From contig OY992537.1 of assembly GCA_963921195.1 (NCBI GenBank), positions 210,210,276 to 210,274,275 of the forward strand: a stretch of DNA of 64,000 nt. Reading direction: 5' to 3'. The position numbers and the translations under genes are program-made. The notes under the pieces are model-generated. The model was given only the letters and a program-made list of their open reading frames with translations, had not been told where the DNA came from and did not search any database. Source of the stretch: Pegoplata infirma (taxonomy: Eukaryota; Arthropoda; Insecta; Diptera; Anthomyiidae). Positions 19,650-31,842 of the stretch are shown in pieces; positions within the stretch are counted from its first letter, which is position 1, and each line of letters starts with the position of its first letter.

Positions 19650-22170
19650 AACATGCCAGTCTCTTAAAAAAGTCTCACATTTTGATAAATTTTTCTTATA
19701 GAAAAAGTCTCAGATTCTGAGACATTTTTCTTATAGAAAAAGTCTCAGATTCTGAGACATTTTTCTTATAGAAAAAGTCTCAGATTCTGAGACATTTTTC
19801 TTATAGAAAAAGTCTCAGATTCTGAGACATTTTTCTTATAGAAAAAGTCTCAGATTCTGAGACATTTTTCTTATAGAAAAAGTCTCAGATTCTGAGACAT
19901 TTTTCTTATAGAAAAAGTCTCAGATTCTGAGACATTTTTCTTATAGAAAAAGTCTCAGATTCTGAGACATTTTTCTTATAGAAAAAGTCTCAGATTCTGA
20001 GACATTTTTCTTATAGAAAAAGTCTCAGATTCTGAGACATTTTTCTTATAGAAAAAGTCTCAGATTCTGAGACATTTTTCTTATAGAAAAAGTCTCAGAT
20101 TCTGAGACATTTTTCTTATGGAAAAAGTCTCAGATTCTGAGACATTTTTCTTATAGAAAAAGTTTCAGATTCTGAGACATTTTTCTTATGGAAAAAGTCT
20201 CAGATTCTGAGACATTTTTCTTATAGAAAAAGTCTCAGATTCTGAGACATTTTTCTTATAGAAAAAGTCTCAGATTCTGAGACATTTTTCTTATAGAAAA
20301 ATTCTCAGATTCTGAGACATTTTTCTTATAGAAAAAGTCTCAGATTCTGAGACATTTTTCTTATAGAAAAAGTCTCAGATTCTGAGACATTTTTTTTATA
20401 GAAAAAGTCTCAGATTCTGAGACATTTTTCTTATAGAAAAAGTCTCAGATTCTGAGACATTTTTCTTATAGAAAAAGTCTCAGATTCTGAGACATTTTTC
20501 TTATAGAAAAAGTCTCAGATTCTGAGACATTTTTCTTATAGAAAAAGTCTCAGATTCTGAGACATTTTTCTTATAGAAAAAGTCTCAGATTCTGAGACAT
20601 TTTTCTTATAGAAAAAGTCTCAGATTCTGAGACATTTTTCTTATAGAAAAAGTCTCAGATTCTGAGACATTTTTCTTATAGAAAAAGTCTCAGATTCTGA
20701 GACATTTTTCTTATAGAAAAAGTCTCAGATTCTGAGACATTTTTCTTATAGAAAAAGTCTCAGATTCTGAGACATTTTTCTTATAGAAAAAGTCTCAGAT
20801 TCTGAGACATTTTTCTTATAGAAAAAGTCTCAGATTCTGAGACATTTTTCTTATAGAAAAAGTCTCAGATTCTGAGACATTTTTCTTATAGAAAAAGTCT
20901 CAGATTCTGAGACATTTTTCTTATAGAAAAAGTCTCAGATTCTGAGACATTTTTCTTATAGAAAAAGTCTCAGATTCTGAGACATTTTTCTTATAGAAAA
21001 AGTCTCAGATTCTGAGACATTTTTCTTATAGAAAAAATCTCAGATTCTGAAACATTTTTCTTATAGAAAATGTCTCAGATTCTAAGATAGAAACGGTCTC
21101 AGATTCTGAGACATTTTTCTTATAGAAAAAGTCTCAGATTCTGAGACATTTTTCTTATAGAAAAAGTCTCAGATTCTGAGACATTTTTCTTATAGAAAAA
21201 GTCTCAGATTCTGAGACATTTTTCTTATAGAAAAAGTCTCAGATTCTGAGACATTTTTCTTATAGAAAAAGTCTCAGATTCTGAGACATTTTTCTTATAG
21301 AAAAAGTCTCAGATTCTGAGACATTTTTCTTATAGAAAAAGTCTCAGATTCTGAGACATTTTTCTTATAGAAAAAGTCTCAGATTCTGAGACATTTTTCT
21401 TATAGAAAAAGTCTCAGATTCTGAGACATTTTTCTTATAGAAAAAGTCTCAGATTCTGAGACATTTTTCTTATAGAAAAAGTCTCAGATTCTGAGACATT
21501 TTTCTTATAGAAAAAGTCTCAGATTCTGAGACATTTTTCTTATAGAAAAAGTCTCAGATTCTGAGACATTTTTCTTATAGAAAAAGTCTCAGATTCTGAG
21601 ACATTTTTCTTATAGAAAAAGTCTCAGATTCTGAGACATTTTTCTTATAGAAAAAGTCTCAGATTCTGAGACAATTTTCTTATAGAAAAAGTTTCAGATT
21701 CTGAGACAATTTTCTTATAGAAAAAGTCTTAGATTCTGAGACAATTTTCTTATAGAAAAAGTCTCAGATTCTGAGACATTTTTCTTATAGAAAAAGTCTC
21801 AGATTCTGAGACATTTTTCTTATAGAAAAAGTCTCAGATTCTGAGACATTTTTCTTATAGAAAAAGTCTCAGATTCTGAGATATTTTTCTTATAGAAAAA
21901 GTCTCAGATTCTGAGATATTTTTCTTATAGAAAAAGTCTCAGATTCTGAGACATTTTTCTTATAGAAAAAGTCTCAGATTCTGAGACATTTTTCTTATAG
22001 AAAAAGTCTCAGATTCTGATACATTTTTCTTATAGAAAAATTCTCAGATTCTGAGACATTTTTTTATAGAAAAATTCTCAGATTCTGAGACATTTTTGTT
22101 ATAAAAAAATTCACAGGTTTTGAGACATTTTTCTTATAGAAAAATTCACAGATTCTAAAACATGTTTCTT
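19650..22170 (+). repeat. 35-bp dyad satellite, block 1 (TTATAG type)
   Basis: About 72 head-to-tail units of GTCTCAGATTCTGAGAC + ATTTTTCTTATAGAAAAA. Each half is a dyad (GTCTCAG-ATT-CTGAGAC and TTTTTCT-TAT-AGAAAAA), so a transcript would fold into consecutive small hairpins. The interior is almost identical from unit to unit, with clustered changes at 21040-21095 and decay at the right edge after 22010, the usual pattern of unequal-exchange homogenisation. Confidence 0.97.
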
Positions 22171-24366
22171 CCCGGGTGAAAATGACCATGTATGTTCATA
22201 TATGATGCATATATGGAAGTCCATACAAGTGCATATCCGTAATTTGAGGGTACATGTACATTAATGATCATACATTGTCATACATGAATTTGTATGTAAT
22301 TTTTTTTTTTTTTTCATAAAACGTCTATTAATTGAAATTTTTTCAAATATAAATAATTTGTACAAATTTATGACACTGATTTTTTAATAAAAACTAACGA
22401 ACATTTTAAAAATATACTTTGGACTTTATGATACTTTAGGCTAAACAAAGCTTCGAAGATTTAACCACTTTTCGAATGAATTCGCAAATAAAATACATTC
22501 GATTTTTATAGTCACTGAATACAATTATCTTTAAATATCAATATTTCTTGGAATGGATTCGATTTTTACCATTAAATCGAATTCTTGTTTATGAGAATTT
22601 TAAAAACTGAATGCAATCTTTTTTTCATTTATTTATTATTCATGAGACATATAAAAATCGAATTTATAAAAACTTACGCATTCAATTTCAAAGTCGAATG
22701 AAAAAGAAACCGAATTCATTCTATATTTTAAAATCAAATGTAAATTCATTCGATAAATTGTGATTGGGGAATGCAATCATTAAAGTTTATTTCAGAACAC
22801 CAAATCTTATTAAGGGATGAAATCCTTCGTAGCTCTGACAGTAATACCGTCAGAGTGTTCGAATTTTCTTCTAAATTTGGTTGTTTACGTTAGTGCCGTT
22901 TATATTCGCCTATAGAAATTATAATCAATCTTTATGACATATGATCATTATTGTCCAACCGAACGACTTTTTCAGACTGAACCCATACATGAACTTCGTC
23001 CAATTTTGCAAAGTTCTGCCGAACCCAACCTTTAAAAAAATTGTTTTTAAGACCCCGGGTGAAAATGACCATGTATGTTCATACATGCTCATACAAGATT
23101 CCATGTATGATAGTATATGAACAATATATGGAAATGTATGTCATATATGGGAGCATATATGAACATACACAAGTAATGTAATATTCCATAATATGTTGAT
23201 GCAACTATGTGTTGATAGGTATATGTCATACTCCTTCATATATGCTATGCATCTGCATAGCATACATGTCTTAAAAACAATTTTTTTAAAGGTTGGGTTC
23301 GGCAGAACTTTGCAAAATTGGACGAAGTTCATGTATGGGTTCAGTCTGAAAAAGTCGTTCGGTTGGACAATAATGATCATATGTCATAAAGATTGATTAT
23401 AATTTCTATAGGCGAATATAAACGGCACTAACGTAAACAACCAAATTTAGAAGAAAATTCGAACACTCTGACGGTATTACTGTCAGAGCTACGAAGGATT
23501 TCATCCCTTAATAAGATTTGGTGTTCTGAAATAAACTTTAATGATTGCATTCCCCAATCACAATTTATCGAATGAATTTACATTTGATTTTAAAATATAG
23601 AATGAATTCGGTTTCTTTTTCATTCGACTTTGAAATTGAATGCGTAAGTTTTTATAAATTCGATTTTTATATGTCTCATGAATAATAAATAAATGAAAAA
23701 AAGATTGCATTCAGTTTTTAAAATTCTCATAAACAAGAATTCGATTTAATGGTAAAAATCGAATCCATTCCAAGAAATATTGATATTTAAAGATAATTGT
23801 ATTCAGTGACTATAAAAATCGAATGTATTTTATTTGCGAATTCATTCGAAAAGTGGTTAAATCTTCGAAGCTTTGTTTAGCCTAAAGTATCATAAAGTCC
23901 AAAGTATATTTTTAAAATGTTCGTTAGTTTTTATTAAAAAATCAGTGTCATAAATTTGTACAAATTATTTATATTTGAAAAAATTTCAATTAATAGACGT
24001 TTTATGAAAAAAAAAAAAAAATTACATACAAATTCATGTATGACAATGTATGATCATTAATGTACATGTACCCTCAAATTACGGATATGCACTTGTATGG
24101 ACTTCCATATATGCATCATATATGAACATACATGGTCATTTTCACCCGGGACATGTATGCTATGCAGATGCATAGCATATATGAAGGAGTATGACATATA
24201 CCTATCAACACATAGTTGCATCAACATATTATGGAATATTACATTACTTGTGTATGTTCATATATGCTCCCATATATGACATACATTTCCATATATTGTT
24301 CATATACTATCATACATGGAATCTTGTATGAGCATGTATGAACATACATGGTCATTTTCACCCGGG
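22171..24366. mobile_element. CCCGGGTG transposon, outer copy, inserted in the satellite
   Basis: Ends are CCCGGGTGAAAATGACCATG and its inverse, flanked by TT on both sides. The satellite sequence TTTCTTATAG is restored if the insertion and one TT are removed, so the target duplication is 2 bp. Excluding the nested copy and its 2-bp duplication, the element is 2196 - 1099 = 1,097 bp. Termini are rich in CATATATG/ATGTATG steps. No open frame of coding character. Superfamily not assigned. Confidence 0.9.
23054..24150. mobile_element. CCCGGGTG transposon, inner copy, inverted
   Basis: A second element of exactly 1,097 bp lies in opposite orientation inside the first, flanked by AC (23052-23053 and 24151-24152). 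The uninterrupted sequence TTAAGACATGTATGC is present in the inner copy itself at its corresponding position (about 23261-23275, reverse sense). The two copies look almost identical, including a 15-base T/A run, so both are young. The result is a long inverted repeat of about 880-bp arms. Confidence 0.9.
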
Positions 24367-27300
24367 TTATAGAAAAATTCTCAGGTTCTGAGATATTTTT
24401 CTTATAGAAAAGTCTCAAATTCTAAGACATTTGTCTTATAGAAAAATTTTCAGTTTCTAAGACATTTTTCTTATAGAAAATTCTCAGATTCTGAGACATT
24501 TGTCTTATAGAAAAATTCTCAGTTTCCAAGGCATTTTTCTTATAGAAAAATTCTAGATTCTGAGACATTTTTCTTATAGAAAAATTCTCTGATTCTGAGA
24601 CATTTTTCTTATAAAAAAAGTCTCAGACTTCTTATAAAAAAAGTCTCAGATTCTGAGACATTTTTCTTATAAAAAAAAATCTCAGATTCTGAGACATTTT
24701 TCTTATAAAAAAAGTCTCAGAATTCTTATAAAAAAAGTCTCAGATTCTGAGACATTTTTCTTATAAAAAAAGTCTCAGATTCTGAGACATTTTTCTTATA
24801 AAAAAAGTCTCAGATTCTGAGACATTTTTCTTATAAAAAAAGTCTCAGATTCTGAGACATTTTTCTTAACGAAAAAGTCTCAGATTCTGAGACATTTTTC
24901 TTAACGAAAAAGTCTCAGATTCTGAGACATTTTTCTTAACGAAAAAGTCTCAGATTCTGAGACATTTTTCTTAACGAAAAAATCTCAGATTCTGAGACAT
25001 TTTTCTTAACGAAAAAGTCTCAGATTCTGAGACAATTTTCTTAACGAAAAAGTCTCAGATTCTGAGACATTTTTCTTAACGAAAAAGTCTCAGATTCTGA
25101 GACATTTTTCTTAACGAAAAAGTCTCAGATTCTGAGACATTTTTCTTAACGAAAAAGTCTAAGATTCTGAGACATTTTTCTTAACGAAAAAGTCTCAGAT
25201 TCTGAGACATTTTTCTTAACGAAAAAGTCTCAGATTCTGAGACATTTTTCTTAACGAAAAAGTCTCAGATTCTGAGACATTTTCTTAACGAAAAAGTCTC
25301 AGACATTTTTCTTAACGAAAAAGTCTCAGATTCTGAGACATTTTTCTTAACGAAAAATTCTCAGATTCTGAGACATTTTTCTTAACGAAAAAGTCTCAGA
25401 TTCTGAGACATTTTTCTTAACGAAAAAGTCTCAGATTCTGAGACATTTTTCTTAACGAAAAAGTCTCAGATTCTGAGACATTTTTCTTAACGAAAAAGTC
25501 TCAGATTCTGAGACATTTTTCTTAACGAAAAAGTCTCAGATTCTGAGACATTTTTCTTAACGAAAAAGTCTCAGATTCTGAGACATTTTTCTTAACGAAA
25601 AAGTCTCAGATTCTGAGACATTTTTCTTAACGAAAAAGTCTCAGATTCTGAGACATTTTTCTTAACGAAAAAGTCTCAGATTCTGAGACATTTTTCTTAA
25701 CGAAAAAGTCTCAGATTCTGAGACATTTTTCTTAACGAAAAAGTCTCAGATTCTGAGACATTTTTCTTAACGAAAAAGTCTCAGATTCTGAGACATTTTT
25801 CTTAACGAAAAAGTCTCAGATTCTGAGACATTTTTCTTAACGAAAAAGTCTCAGATTCTGAGACATTTTTCTTAACGAAAAAGTCTCAGATTCTGAGACA
25901 TTTTTCTTAACGAAAAAGTCTCAGATTCTGAGACATTTTTCTTAACGAAAAAGTTTCAGATTCTGAGACATTTTTCTTAACGAAAAAATCTCAGATTCTA
26001 ACACATTTTTCTTAACGAAAAAGTCTCAGATTCTGAGACATTTTTCTTAACGAAAAAGTCTCAGATTCTGAGACATTCTTCTTAACGAAAAAGTCTCAGA
26101 TTCTGAGACATTTTTCTTTACGAAAAAGTCTCAGATTCTGAGACATTCTTCTTAACGAAAAAGTCTCAGATTCTGAGACATTTTTCTTAACGAAAAAGTC
26201 TCAGATTCTGAGACATTTTTCTTAACGAAAAAGTCTCAGATTCTGAGACATTTTTCTTAACGAAAAAGTCTCAGATTCTGAGACATTTTTCTTAACGAAA
26301 AAGTCTCAGATTCTGAGACATTTTTCTTAACGAAAAAGTCTCAGATTCTGAGACATTTTTCTTAACGAAAAAGTCTCAGATTCTGAGACATTTTTCTTAA
26401 CGAAAAAGTCTCAGATTCTGAGACATTTTTCTTAACGAAAAAGTCTCAGATTCTGAGACATTTTTCTTAACGAAAAAGTCTCAGATTGTGAGACATTTTT
26501 CTTAACGAAAATGTCTCAGATTCTGAGACATTTTTCTTAACGAAAATGTCTGAGATTCTGAGACATTTTTCTTAACGAAAAAGTCTCAGATTCTGAGACG
26601 TTTTTCTTAACAAAAAAGTCTCAGATTCTGAGACGTTTTTCTTAATAAAAAAAGTCTCAGATTCTGAGACATTTTTCTTAACGAAAAAGTCTCAGATTCT
26701 GAGACGTTTTTCTTAACGAAAAAGTCTCAGATTCTGAGACATTTTTCTTAACGAAAAAGTCTCAGATTCTAAGACATTTTTCTTAACGAAAAAGTCTCAG
26801 ATTCTGAGACATTTTTCTTAACGAAAAAGTCTCAGATTCTGAGACATTTTTCTTAACGAAAAAGTCTCAGATTCTGAGACATTTTTCTTAACGAAAAAGT
26901 CTGAGATTCTGAGACATTTTTTTTTAACGAAAAAGTCTCATATTCTGAGACATTTTTCTTAACGAAAAAGTCACAGATTCTGAGACAATTTTCTTAACGA
27001 AAAAGTCTCAGATTCTGAGACATTTTTCTTAACGAAAAAGTCTCAGATTCTGAGACATTTTTCTTAACGGAAAAAATATCTCAGAATCTGAGACTTTTCC
27101 GTTAAGAAAAATGTCTCAGAATCTGAGACAATTTTCTTAACGAAAAAGTCTCAGATTCTGAGACATTTTTCTTAACGAAAAAGTCTCAGATTCTGAGACA
27201 TTTTTCTTAACGGAAAAGTCTCAGATTCTGAGATATTTTTCTTAACGGAAAAGTCTCAGATTCTGAGACATTTTTCTTAACGGAAAAGTCTCAGATTCTG

Positions 27301-29640
27301 AGACAATTTTCTTAACGAAAAAGTCTCAGATTCTGAGACATTTTTCTTAACGAAAAAGTCTCAGATTCTGAGACATTTTTCTTAACGAAAAAGTATCAGA
27401 TTCTGAGACATTTTTCTTAACGAAAAAGTCTCAGATTCTGAAAAATTTTTCTTAACGAAAAAGAATCAGATTCTGAGAAATTTTTCTTAACGAAAAAGTA
27501 TCAGATTCTGAGACATTTTTCTTAACGAAAAAGTCTCAGATTCTGAGACATTTTTCTTATAGAAAAAGTCTCTGATTCTGAGACATTTTTCTTATAGAAA
27601 AAGTCTCTGATTCTGAGACATTTTTCTTATAGAAAAAGTCTCTGATTCTGAGACATTTTTCTTATAGAAAAAGTCTCTGATTCTGAGACATTTTTCTTAT
27701 AGAAAAAGTCTCTGATTCTGAGACATTTTTCTTATAGAAAAAGTCTCTGATTCTGAGACATTTTTCTTATAGAAAAAGTCTCAGATTCTGAGACATTTTT
27801 CTTATAGAAAAATTCTCAGATTCTAAGACATTTTTCTTAAAAAAAAATTCTCAGATTCTGAGACATTTTTCTTATAAAAAAAAGTCTCAGATTCTGAGAC
27901 ATTTTTCTTATAAAAAAAGTCTCAGATTCTGAGACATTTTTCTTATAAAAAAAGTCTCAGATTCTGAGACATTTTTCTTATAAAAAAAGTCTCAGATTCT
28001 GAGACATTTTTCTTATAAAAAAAGTCTCAGATTCTGAGACATTTTTCTTATAAAAAAAGTCTCAGATTCTGAGACATTTTTCTTATAAAAAAAGTCTCAG
28101 ATTCTGAGACATTTTTCTTATAAAAAAAGTCTCAGATTCTGAGACATTTTTCTTATAAAAAAAGTCTCAGATTCTGAGACATTTTTCTTATAAAAAAAGT
28201 CTCAGATTCTGAGACATTTTTCTTATAAAAAAAGTCTCAGATTCTGAGACATTTTTCTTATAAAAAAAGTCTCAGATTCTGAGACATTTTTCTTATAAAA
28301 AAAGTCTCAGATTCTGAGACATTTTTCTTATAAAAAAAGTCTCAGATTCTGAGACATTTTTCTTATAAAAAAAGTCTCAGATTCTGAGACATTTTTCTTA
28401 TAAAAAAAGTCTCAGATTCTGAGACATTTTTCTTATAAAAAAAGTCTCAGATTCTGAGACATTTTTCTTATAAAAAAAGTCTCAGATTCTGAGACATTTT
28501 TCTTATAAAAAAAGTCTCAGATTCTGAGACATTTTTCTTATAAAAAAAGTCTCAGATTCTGAGACATTTTTCTTATAAAAAAAGTCTCAGATTCTGAGAC
28601 ATTTTTCTTATAAAAAAAGTCTCAGATTCTGAGACATTTTTCTTATAAAAAAAGTCTCAGATTCTGAGACATTTTTCTTATAAAAAAAGTCTCAGATTCT
28701 GAGACATTTTTCTTATAAAAAAAGTCTCAGATTCTGAGACATTTTTCTTATAAAAAAAGTCTCAGATTCTGAGACATTTTTCTTATAAAAAAAGTCTCAG
28801 ATTCTGAGACATTTTTCTTATAAAAAAAGTCTCAGATTCTGAGACATTTTTCTTATAAAAAAAGTCTCAGATTCTGAGACATTTTTCTTATAAAAAAAAT
28901 CTCAGATTCTGAGACATTTTTCTTATAAAAAAAGTCTCAGATTCTGAGACATTTTTCTTATAAAAAAAGTCTCAGATTCTGAGACATTTTTCTTATAAAA
29001 AAAGTCTCAGATTCTGAGACATTTTTCTTATAAAAAAAGTCTCAGATTCTGAGACATTTTTCTTATAAAAAAAGTCTCAGATTCTGAGATATTTTTCTTA
29101 TAAAAAAAGTCTCAGATTCTGAGACATTTTTCTTTTAGAAAAAGTCTCAGATTCTGAGACAAATGTCCCAGATTCTGAGACATTTTTCTTATAGAAAAAG
29201 TCTCAGATTCTGAGACATTTTTCTTATATAAAAGGTTTCAGATTTTAAGACATTTTTCTTATAGAAAAAGTCTCAGATTCTAAGACATTTTTATAGAAAA
29301 ATTCTCAGATTTTGAGACATTTTTCTTATAAGAAAAGTCTCAAATTCTGAGACATTTTTCTTATTGAAAAAGTCTCAGATTCCGAGACATTTTTCTTATA
29401 GAAAAAGTTTCAGATTCTGAGACATTTTTCTTATAAAAAAAGTCTCAGATTCTGAGACATTTTTATAATAGAAAATGTCTCAGAGTCTGAGACAACTTTC
29501 TAACAGAAAAGTCTAAGATTCTGAGACATTTTTCTTATAGAAAAAGTCTCAGATTCTTAGACATTTTTCTTATAGAAAAAGTCTAAGATTATAGAAAAAA
29601 CTCTGTGACATTTTTCTTATAGAAAAATTCACAGATTCTG
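24367..29640 (+). repeat. 35-bp dyad satellite, block 2, with several homogenised variants
   Basis: Continuation of the array after the transposon, about 150 units. Domains of one variant follow each other: degraded TTATAG type (24367-24600), TTATAAAAAAA type (24600-24860), TTAACGAAAAA type (24860-27540), TTATAG with CTCTGATT (27545-27780), and TTATAAAAAAA again (27840-29110). Decay follows to 29640. One segment of about two units is inverted near 27075-27130 (TCTCAGAATCTGAGA instead of TCTCAGATTCTGAGA). Confidence 0.97.
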
Positions 29641-30540
29641 AGCCACCCTATAATTTTCTTCACATCAACTATTTTATATACGAAAAAAACAACTTTTAGT
29701 TTGTCTTATGAAAATATATATAACCACCATCTCGTTTATATTTAACAAATAAATCATAAAAAAATGGGGAAATATAAGTTTTTCCTTTTTGTAGGTAATA
29801 TGCAAACCATTTCATATGTGTAATTGTTGTTTCTGTTTTTCTCTATTAAAATGTTGTTTGTTTTGTTTTGCGTAATAAAGGAAATGTAATGTTTGTTTTT
29901 AGTTTTGTTACTACTCTATCTTGACCCCTTTTAGTGTTATATGTTTATGTGTAGTTAGTAGGTGGAAAATCCTTAAAAACCAGTACTCAACTCTAGTTTA
30001 TGATTTCCTTTTCGGTTTTTGGGATGGGGGAAATATAAAGAAAACACAAAACATTTTGTTTAGTAGGGCCAGATACAAAAATGGCCAAAAATAATTTGAG
30101 ATGGTAAATTTGGCTAAGCCAAATCAGGAATGCCCTCCACAATGCCTTCCCCAGATTTTCTGAAATTTTTTCTTACTACTCAGTGCAACAAATTTGTGTA
30201 TTGAATGAGTCAACAAAAAGTTAAAGCAGATATACTCGAAGACCAACATCCCCAGAGGGCTCAATGTCACAGATTCTGAGACTTTTTCTACACGAAAAAT
30301 GTCTCAGAATATGAGACTTTTTCTATTAGAAAAAAAAATAAATAAATAAAAAATAAAAGTCACAGAATCTGAGACTTTTTTACAAAAAATATCTACACGA
30401 AAAATATCTCAAAAATAAAACGGATTTTTCGTGTAAGCGAACTTATTGACATTCCGGTCGGGGGCCCTGGTCACGTTCCCTAATGGTTAAAACGATACTG
30501 TTGGATCTATCTTTTGTCAAGTTATTAATAAGCGTAAAAA
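29641..30540. other. No gene; Helentron-end and satellite relics
   Basis: Near 30092-30150 a decayed Helentron end (GGTAAATTTGGCTAAGCCAAATC, GAATGCCCTCCACAATGCC) is visible. Near 30262-30420 there are a few diverged TCTCAGAATCTGAGACTTTTT units. 29650-30080 and 30425-30540 appear unique. Confidence 0.5.
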
Positions 30541-30558
30541 ACATTAACAAGAAAAACC

Positions 30559-30630
30559 GACATTTAAAATCCTGCTGATGATAACACTAACTGGAGTGTT
30601 TGAAACCGATATGGGAATACCAAAAATATC
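30559..30630 (+). ncRNA. Hammerhead ribozyme motif, family B, copy 2 (partly decayed)
   Basis: Same layout as 18617-18689: CTGATGA at 30575-30581, stem II AACAC/GTGTT, GAAA at 30602-30605. The palindrome ACCGGT has become ACCGAT, stem I TCCTG now pairs with TGGGA through two wobbles, and the outer stem has one mismatch (GACATTT/AAATATC). Catalytic residues are kept. The compensating wobbles suggest a diverged but still foldable copy. Confidence 0.65.
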
Positions 30631-30889
30631 TATGACACCGTCCGAAGCACTTTTGTACACATGGTCCAGACCTAAAAATTCTAAAAGTAGGGCTGAAAAT
30701 AAAATACACGTGTATCCCAGTTTTTTTAGATCAATTCGCGTTTTCACGAAAAACGCCAATAAAAAAAGTTGTGTTTTTTCATAGTAGTGTAAAATAAGCC
30801 AAAAAATGTATTAAATCTACTTGTGAGCTAAATAATGTTTAATCTAAAGCTTAATAATGTTTAAAGACGGTTTATTTTCGTAGAATATA
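30631..30889. other. No gene; continuation of the ribozyme-bearing repeat and unique DNA
   Basis: The open frames over the ribozyme in both directions (about 30544-30784) are not supported as genes because they run through the structured RNA motif. Confidence 0.4.
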
Positions 30890-30893
30890 TTAA

Positions 30894-31364
30894 CCCTCCA
30901 TCTCCCATTTTTAAGGGTCATTTTTGTCCTCGTTTCTAATGCTCTCCTAGAAAACCATTTAATCATTTAAAGGGTTTAAATGCTCTGCAAAAATTTTCTG
31001 CATCAAATTTCTCATTTCTAACGATCTCCTAGAAAACCATTAAATCGTGCATTTAAAGGGTTATAATGTTTTACCATTATGTTCTACATCAATTTTCACT
31101 AGGAGTTGTCAAAGGCCAATAATTTGTGCGATGTTAGAAAAATGCTCAAAAAGTAAAATTGTAAAGTATGTTTGGTGTAACACAATTTAATAAAACATTT
31201 TGCTAACATCTTACGAGCTTTTGGCCTTTGACAACCCCTAGTGAAATTTGATGCGAAACATTTTTGTGGAACACTTTAACCCTTTTAATGCACGACTTCA
31301 TGCTTTTCTAGGAGAGTATTTGAAATAAGGAAAAAAATTAATCCTAAAAATTGCAGATAGAGGG
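30894..31364. mobile_element. piggyBac-like MITE (TTAA target)
   Basis: TTAA at 30890-30893 is followed by CCCTCCATCT and TTTTTAAGGGTCATTTTT. The right end AGATAGAGGG is followed by TTAA at 31365-31368. CCC termini at a duplicated TTAA are the piggyBac signature. 471 bp, with inner arms related in inverted orientation (CTCTCCTAGAAAACCAT / ATGCTTTTCTAGGAGAG, and AGGAGTTGTCAAAGGCCAA / TTGGCCTTTGACAACCCCT). Non-coding. Confidence 0.8.
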
Positions 31365-31415
31365 TTAATATATTCCAAGAAAACCCCGCTATTAAATTTT
31401 ACTGAACAAATCTAC

Positions 31416-31838
31416 ACAGAAAATAAAATCGTAAAATTTAAATCAACAAACATCAATTGTAAATCAACCAAACATGATATCAACCAAAAATTTGGTAAAA
31501 ACGGCCGCATGTTAGTCCATAAAACAAAATTTCGATTTTGTTTTCAACAAACTTAGTCAAGTAATATTATTTCAAAATTATTTTATCATGTCAATAAATA
31601 GTTTTTGTGTTTGTTGAATTTCTTTGTTGAAAAAAAATAAGATTTTTTACGTTTGTCAGATCAACAAATTGTGTTTGTGTTTGTGGAATTTCTTTGTTGA
31701 AAAAAAAATTAAGATTTTGTACGTTTGTCAATACAAATAATAATTTTAGAGAACTATTACAAACTCGTTTATCAATTTTTTTTAATTTTATTTTAACAAT
31801 CAATATTTACAAACGTTAGTTGATATCACAAATTTCTG
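31416..31838. mobile_element. CACAGAAAA-end MITE, TA-flanked
   Basis: CACAGAAAATAAAATCG at the left and the inverse of CAGAAATTTGTGATATC at the right, with TA at 31414-31415 and 31839-31840. It belongs by its ends to the CACACAGAAAA MITE group at 43610, 45249 and 53237. Inside, a 70-75-bp segment around TTGTGTTTGTTGAATTTCTTTG is tandemly duplicated at about 31595-31735. Confidence 0.65.
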
Positions 31839-31842
31839 TATA

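Noticed and set aside
19650..29640. CRISPR-like array
   Set aside because: The dyad repeats are contiguous with no variable spacers, and the context is eukaryotic. It is a satellite.
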